This document shows positions 60,242 through 64,000 of a stretch of DNA of 64,000 nucleotides, piece by piece. This DNA is from Metarhizium brunneum. Taxonomy: Eukaryota > Ascomycota > Sordariomycetes > Hypocreales > Clavicipitaceae. The stretch covers positions 3,534,001-3,598,000 of the forward strand of contig NC_089426.1 of NCBI RefSeq assembly GCF_013426205.1, given 5' to 3'. The notes beneath the pieces are model-generated. The model was not told where the DNA came from. It did not search any database and worked only from the letters and a program-made list of their open reading frames with translations. The position numbers and the translations under genes were made by a program. Positions within the stretch are counted from its first letter, which is position 1. Each line of letters begins with the position of its first letter.

Positions 60242-62794
60242 GTGATAAAGAACAAGCCCAGCCTTCAACGATATTCTTCTCTTTCTTGTAAGGAGTCATT
60301 TTCCTGCGCGCGTTGACTGTACTTGATACCGCTGGCTAAAGGGAAAATGTGCTGACAATCTATGGCTGACTCAGTGGACGATAAACAGGCTTCGCTCTGC
60401 TTCAAGGGGAGCGGCTTATGCCTCTGGCAGCCACCGGCCGACTTGATCCGTAATACATGGGCTTATCACTCACTGACTTGCCCCCATATGGGACTCCCGT
60501 TTGAAACGGCAGACGAAGGAGTCACTGCCATGGATGCCTTATTCTTTTCCCCAAACCATCGACGGAAATTTCAAGACTATATGCGCCAAGAGATGTGATG
60601 AGTCGAAGCAGCTAGCATGTTTACGCTACCACAGATCTCAAAAACTTGCCGGCAGAAAGTCGACGTCGTGGGAAATTTCATCCGGAAACCCGTCATTGTT
60701 TTTATTTCGTTTATTTTTATCATCGCGCATTGCTATATTTCGTTCTTCGACGCATTGTAGGGTTCACGACTTCACGCATGGCTCGGATCGTTCTTCGTTG
60801 GCAGTTGGTTCTTTCACCTCGTCGATCAGGACTCATCCCTGGGCGATGAAATGGAATTACTCGCTGTTCTTCGACGGCAGTATCTGAACGGCATGCCCGG
60901 TGATCTGTCTATGGCAGACTGCCAAAATTCCAGGGCACGTGTATGTGGCTGCAGTAGCATTCTAGATGCACTTGTTTCATGGAGCCGATCAGATCTACGC
61001 GAAGTAGCGAAAACTCTTTGGCGCTAAAGCTTGAAGTCTACTGGCAAGACTTCCACTTCAAGCCCTAGCCCCAGTCGTTGCGGTACAGCTGCGTTTCACG
61101 CTTAGTAGGCATTTTCCTATCTTTCCTTGGTCATCAGTTCTGCACCTCACCCGACTCTTTGTCTTTGAAATTCTGGTTTTTGTCCCGCATCGCGAGGCGG
61201 CTTCTGGGGAGGTTTTGAGGAGTCGACGAAGCCTGCTTAGCAAGGTTGTATCGGTCTCGCCGCCTTGCACGCCATACTGCTAGGGCGTGTGGGCTGTGTC
61301 ACTTCACATGATATAGCTCTGGACCTGCTATACTTTGCATGAGGCGGTGCTGGCACTCTAGGCATGATCAGGCATGTCATGTTCAGCAGGAACTCAAGCG
61401 CAGGATACGTGGTGGTAGTGTTTGGAGGATGGGCTGTTTTAATTTGATTTGCGAAATTGGCCCGGTTTGCCCGCAATTCGGCTTTCAGGCCCCGGATGCA
61501 TGTCTATTGCGAGAGCTTGCTCTTCAGCTCTGTACCCCGACGTGCAAAGAGAAGCGCCGACATGAGGTAGACATGACGACATCAAGACGGACAAGCCAGT
61601 ATTACATCAGATAGTCTTCAACAATTGAGTGCTTATTGTTTTTCTTTGCTACAATGAAATGTCTTGGACGTATTGGATCTACTGTGCGAAGCTCGAGACG
61701 TGTGTTTATCATGATAGTAATTGACTGTGTCTTTGGGAGATGAAATGGTAGGCAAAAACGGTCACGACTCGGCACATTGAGCCCTTCGATGTTTTGCATG
61801 TCGCGTGAGCCCGAGGCGGGTCTGGAGCGACCAAGACGGCTTTGTCGTAATGGCAAGTCCTCACGAGGAGCGCAGAGATCAGGTCACATGGAGGCAGAGA
61901 CGGCGGATGATGCAGGGTCTGAAGCATGCGGCACACGTATACCCCATGATTAAGAGCATCGTACAGAGGGAACTAAGTAGAAGCCAAGGCCCAAAGCTCC
62001 GCGTTAGCCGCCGGCTTGGGTGGATGATATCGACAAGCGGCCGACAGGGGGGTTACGGCGGTGGAGTTTTTCTACTCCGTACTTGGGCTGATGTCATTTG
62101 AACTCGTCTGGTTGCGCTGCACATGGAGTCCGGTTCACAAGGAAGCTGCATGTGGTGTCTGGTGCGTTTTGGGGTCCATCAAATGGCTTGAAGTTTATCG
62201 ACCTGTGGCAGCTCCGTCCAGTAGGCCTTGCACGGCCGCCTGAACAAGTCTTGGACAGCCAATCAGGTCCCGAGGTTGCAGCGGGGGGTGCTCGACTGAG
62301 GCTCGCTTCTGCAGAAAATAGCTTTGAAACATTGGCTGTGCAATACTCGAATGGAAGTTGAGGCTCACCAGGGCACCAGGGCACCAGGGCACCGGGTCGC
62401 CGGGTCACCAGGCGGCTGCCTCTGAGCAGCTTGAGAGATGGTCTGACCAGGAAGGAGTCGATCTGGTGGGTTGCCCGGTACTCTGGCGCTGAGCTTAAAA
62501 GGCTGGCGTGGCCCACGACACCCAACGAGTCTGGATTAAGTACCTAGGGGGCTTGGAAGACGGATATCGAGGCATCAATTAAAGTCGCCGGTCGTACCAG
62601 ACTCGAGTACTCGGTTGTACGGAGGGATCTGAACGCTGATCGGACCGGCAGCCCCCGTCGACGAAGCACCAGACTTGACCCAGACAGACCAGCCGAACCC
62701 CTGGACCTGGACGACGGGAGCCCGCAGCAAACTACCACGTACCAAGTACGGAGTACCTACTTAGGTACTACAAGTTGACCTGACCTCACTTTAC
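60242..62794. other. Intergenic, CK1 3' side and 5-phosphatase promoter
   Basis: No supportable gene. A GGCACCAG-type short array lies at 62366-62410. Two TACGGAGTA 9-mers (reverse at 62073; forward at 62747) occur, the latter only 40 bp upstream of the next ATG and followed by TAGGTAC repeats. Confidence 0.5.
62366..62410. repeat. Short GGCACCAG-type array
   Basis: About five degenerate 8-9 bp units (GGCACCAG, GGCACCGGGTC, CGGGTCACC) in non-coding DNA. Confidence 0.7.
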
Positions 62795-64000
62795 ATGGCG
62801 TCGTCCATGTCGACATGGACTTTGCTCGACGTCGAGCAACCTTTGTCCCTCGCCAGCACCAACTCCAGCTCCCGCACCCGTGCCGGCTTCGTGAGTGACG
62901 ACAACCCGCGCAGCGTCGACGGCTCGACGAAAGAAGCAGCCATGGCACCCTCGACTCTTGGTCTGCTGATGCTCACCTTCAATTGCGCAAAGAAGCTGGT
63001 CAATGTCGACGTCCTCGCGAACCACGTGCACACCGCATTTACGAATAATGCCACCACGTTGCCAGATGTTGTGGTCTTGTAAGCTACCAACTCCCCCCTT
63101 TTTTTTGCTCTCTCTTTCTAGTATTTTTTTGCCTCCTTTGTCAGAAGCTAACGGGTGGTGCAGCGCTCTCCAGGAAGTCGCACCGCTGAGCTCAGCCTTC
63201 ATCAGCTCGCGCTACCTCGAGGAGTACTTTGCGCGCTTCAATGACGCCGTGAATCTCGCTGCCAGGCAATACGAATCAAACGGCACGCCACGAGAAGAAC
63301 CTCTAGTCTCGGTAGCGCAAACAGTCTCCGGCCCGGAGCCGCCCTCACCCCAGCGTCGCTCGTACACACTTGTTGCGGCCCACAATGTCGGATACACGGC
63401 GATATTGCTCTTCGCCCGGGACCCGGACAGGATACGCAACCTGAAGCATGCCGAGGTCGGCTTTGGTACCGCTGAGATGGGCAACAAAGGTGCCGTGGGT
63501 ATACGGGCGCTGTACGACGTCGACGGCACCGGGGCCAGGTGTACAGAGGTGACCTTTGTAGCGGCGCATCTGGCGGCAATGGAGTGGAATTTGGCCCGGC
63601 GGAATGCGAACTGGGCAGCTATTGTGCGGGGGTTGACGTTTGGCGATCCCGAGGTCATCTTGAACGACCTCAGGGGACCCGAGGGAGCCCGTGAGCCCGC
63701 CCAGCCAGCCGAGAATAACGACCAAGGCACCGAGGGACACCGCCTGCTGCACGACGTGCACGACGAGCAACACGTCCAAGTCCAACGGGCCATGCATGAC
63801 ATTTCAGTATTCAAGCCGTCGTCGCACCTATTCCTCGCCGGCGACCTCAACTACAGAATATCAACCTCCTCCCCGCCGCCCGACGCCGTCTTCCCAAGCC
63901 TGGATCCCTCCTCGCCAAACTACTACCCTGCCTTCCTCCCCCTGGACCAGCTCACCCGCGAGCGGCGCGCCGGTCGGACCATGCACGGCCTGTCGGAGCA
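62795..64000 (+). CDS. Endonuclease/exonuclease/phosphatase-fold protein, inositol-polyphosphate 5-phosphatase-like (partial)
   Basis: Exon 1 62795-63078, intron 63079-63163 (85 bp, GTAAGC...TGCAG, with a GCTAAC branch point), exon 2 from 63164 open to the window edge; 373 residues are visible. The fold motifs appear in order: LTFNCAKK (about 57-64), LQEV with Glu99 (metal ligand), MGNKGAVGIR (200-209), VAAHLAAMEWN (His230) and LAGDLNYRIS (Asp322, Asn324). MGNKG and GDLNYRI are the hallmarks of 5-phosphatases acting on phosphoinositides or inositol phosphates. The distal catalytic motifs (PSWCDRI and SDH type) would lie beyond base 64000 and could not be checked. The exact substrate is unknown. 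The first ATG is used; a second one at residue 5 is possible. No signal peptide is seen. Confidence 0.9.

Noticed and set aside
59306..60268. 320-codon open frame on the minus strand opposite the CK1 gene
   Set aside because: It is a shadow of the highly conserved CK1 exon; it has no family features, and the plus-strand protein is unambiguous.
60362..60598. 78-codon frame downstream of CK1
   Set aside because: Lies where the CK1 3' UTR is expected and shows no family feature.

Overview
This is a stretch of filamentous ascomycete chromosome, most likely a Sordariomycete and probably Hypocreales. The evidence: genes lie on both strands, introns are mostly 50-130 bp with GT(A/R)NGT donors, branch points of the CTAAC/CTGAC type and YAG acceptors, and the encoded proteins are typical ascomycete families (Rad50, Vcx1-type Ca2+/H+ exchanger, Kin4-type kinase, PP4R2, a DUF8032-type regulator, CK1/Hhp1, and a 5-phosphatase-like enzyme). 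The order is inferred from overall resemblance; no ribosomal or other marker gene is present to prove it. I recognised no tRNA, rRNA, CRISPR array, virus or intact transposon.

Layout. 1-7.3 kb is fairly dense: the 3' end of rad50, a SPRY-domain protein, a fungal-specific hypothetical gene with an unresolved reading frame, a Ser/Thr-Glu-rich hypothetical protein and a three-exon short-chain dehydrogenase. 7.7-10.3 kb holds a four-exon CAX antiporter with an exceptionally long cytoplasmic loop. 14.4-17.9 kb holds a three-exon Kin4-type kinase. 22.4-24.0 kb holds the PP4 regulatory subunit R2. From about 26.9 to 43.5 kb there is a gene desert upstream of a four-exon DUF8032-type regulator (43.5-46.9 kb), which has an 884-bp intron. 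48.3-50.5 kb holds a proline-rich protein. 51.7-53.3 kb holds an aminoglycoside-phosphotransferase-like gene broken by one extra base, followed by a decayed repeat/pseudogene patch (53.7-54.3 kb). 58.9-60.2 kb holds casein kinase I. The window ends inside an endonuclease/exonuclease/phosphatase-fold (inositol 5-phosphatase-like) gene.

There is no operon or metabolic cluster. Several genes (rad50, PP4R2, Kin4-type kinase, CK1) belong to DNA-damage, checkpoint or mitotic-exit pathways, but they are separated by kilobases and are probably regulated independently. The most unexpected signal outside genes is a 9-mer, TACGGAGTA (either orientation), which I count 13 times. Every copy is intergenic, against about 0.5 expected by chance.

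All coordinates and splice sites were worked out by eye. Family assignments come from recognised motifs, not from database searches.
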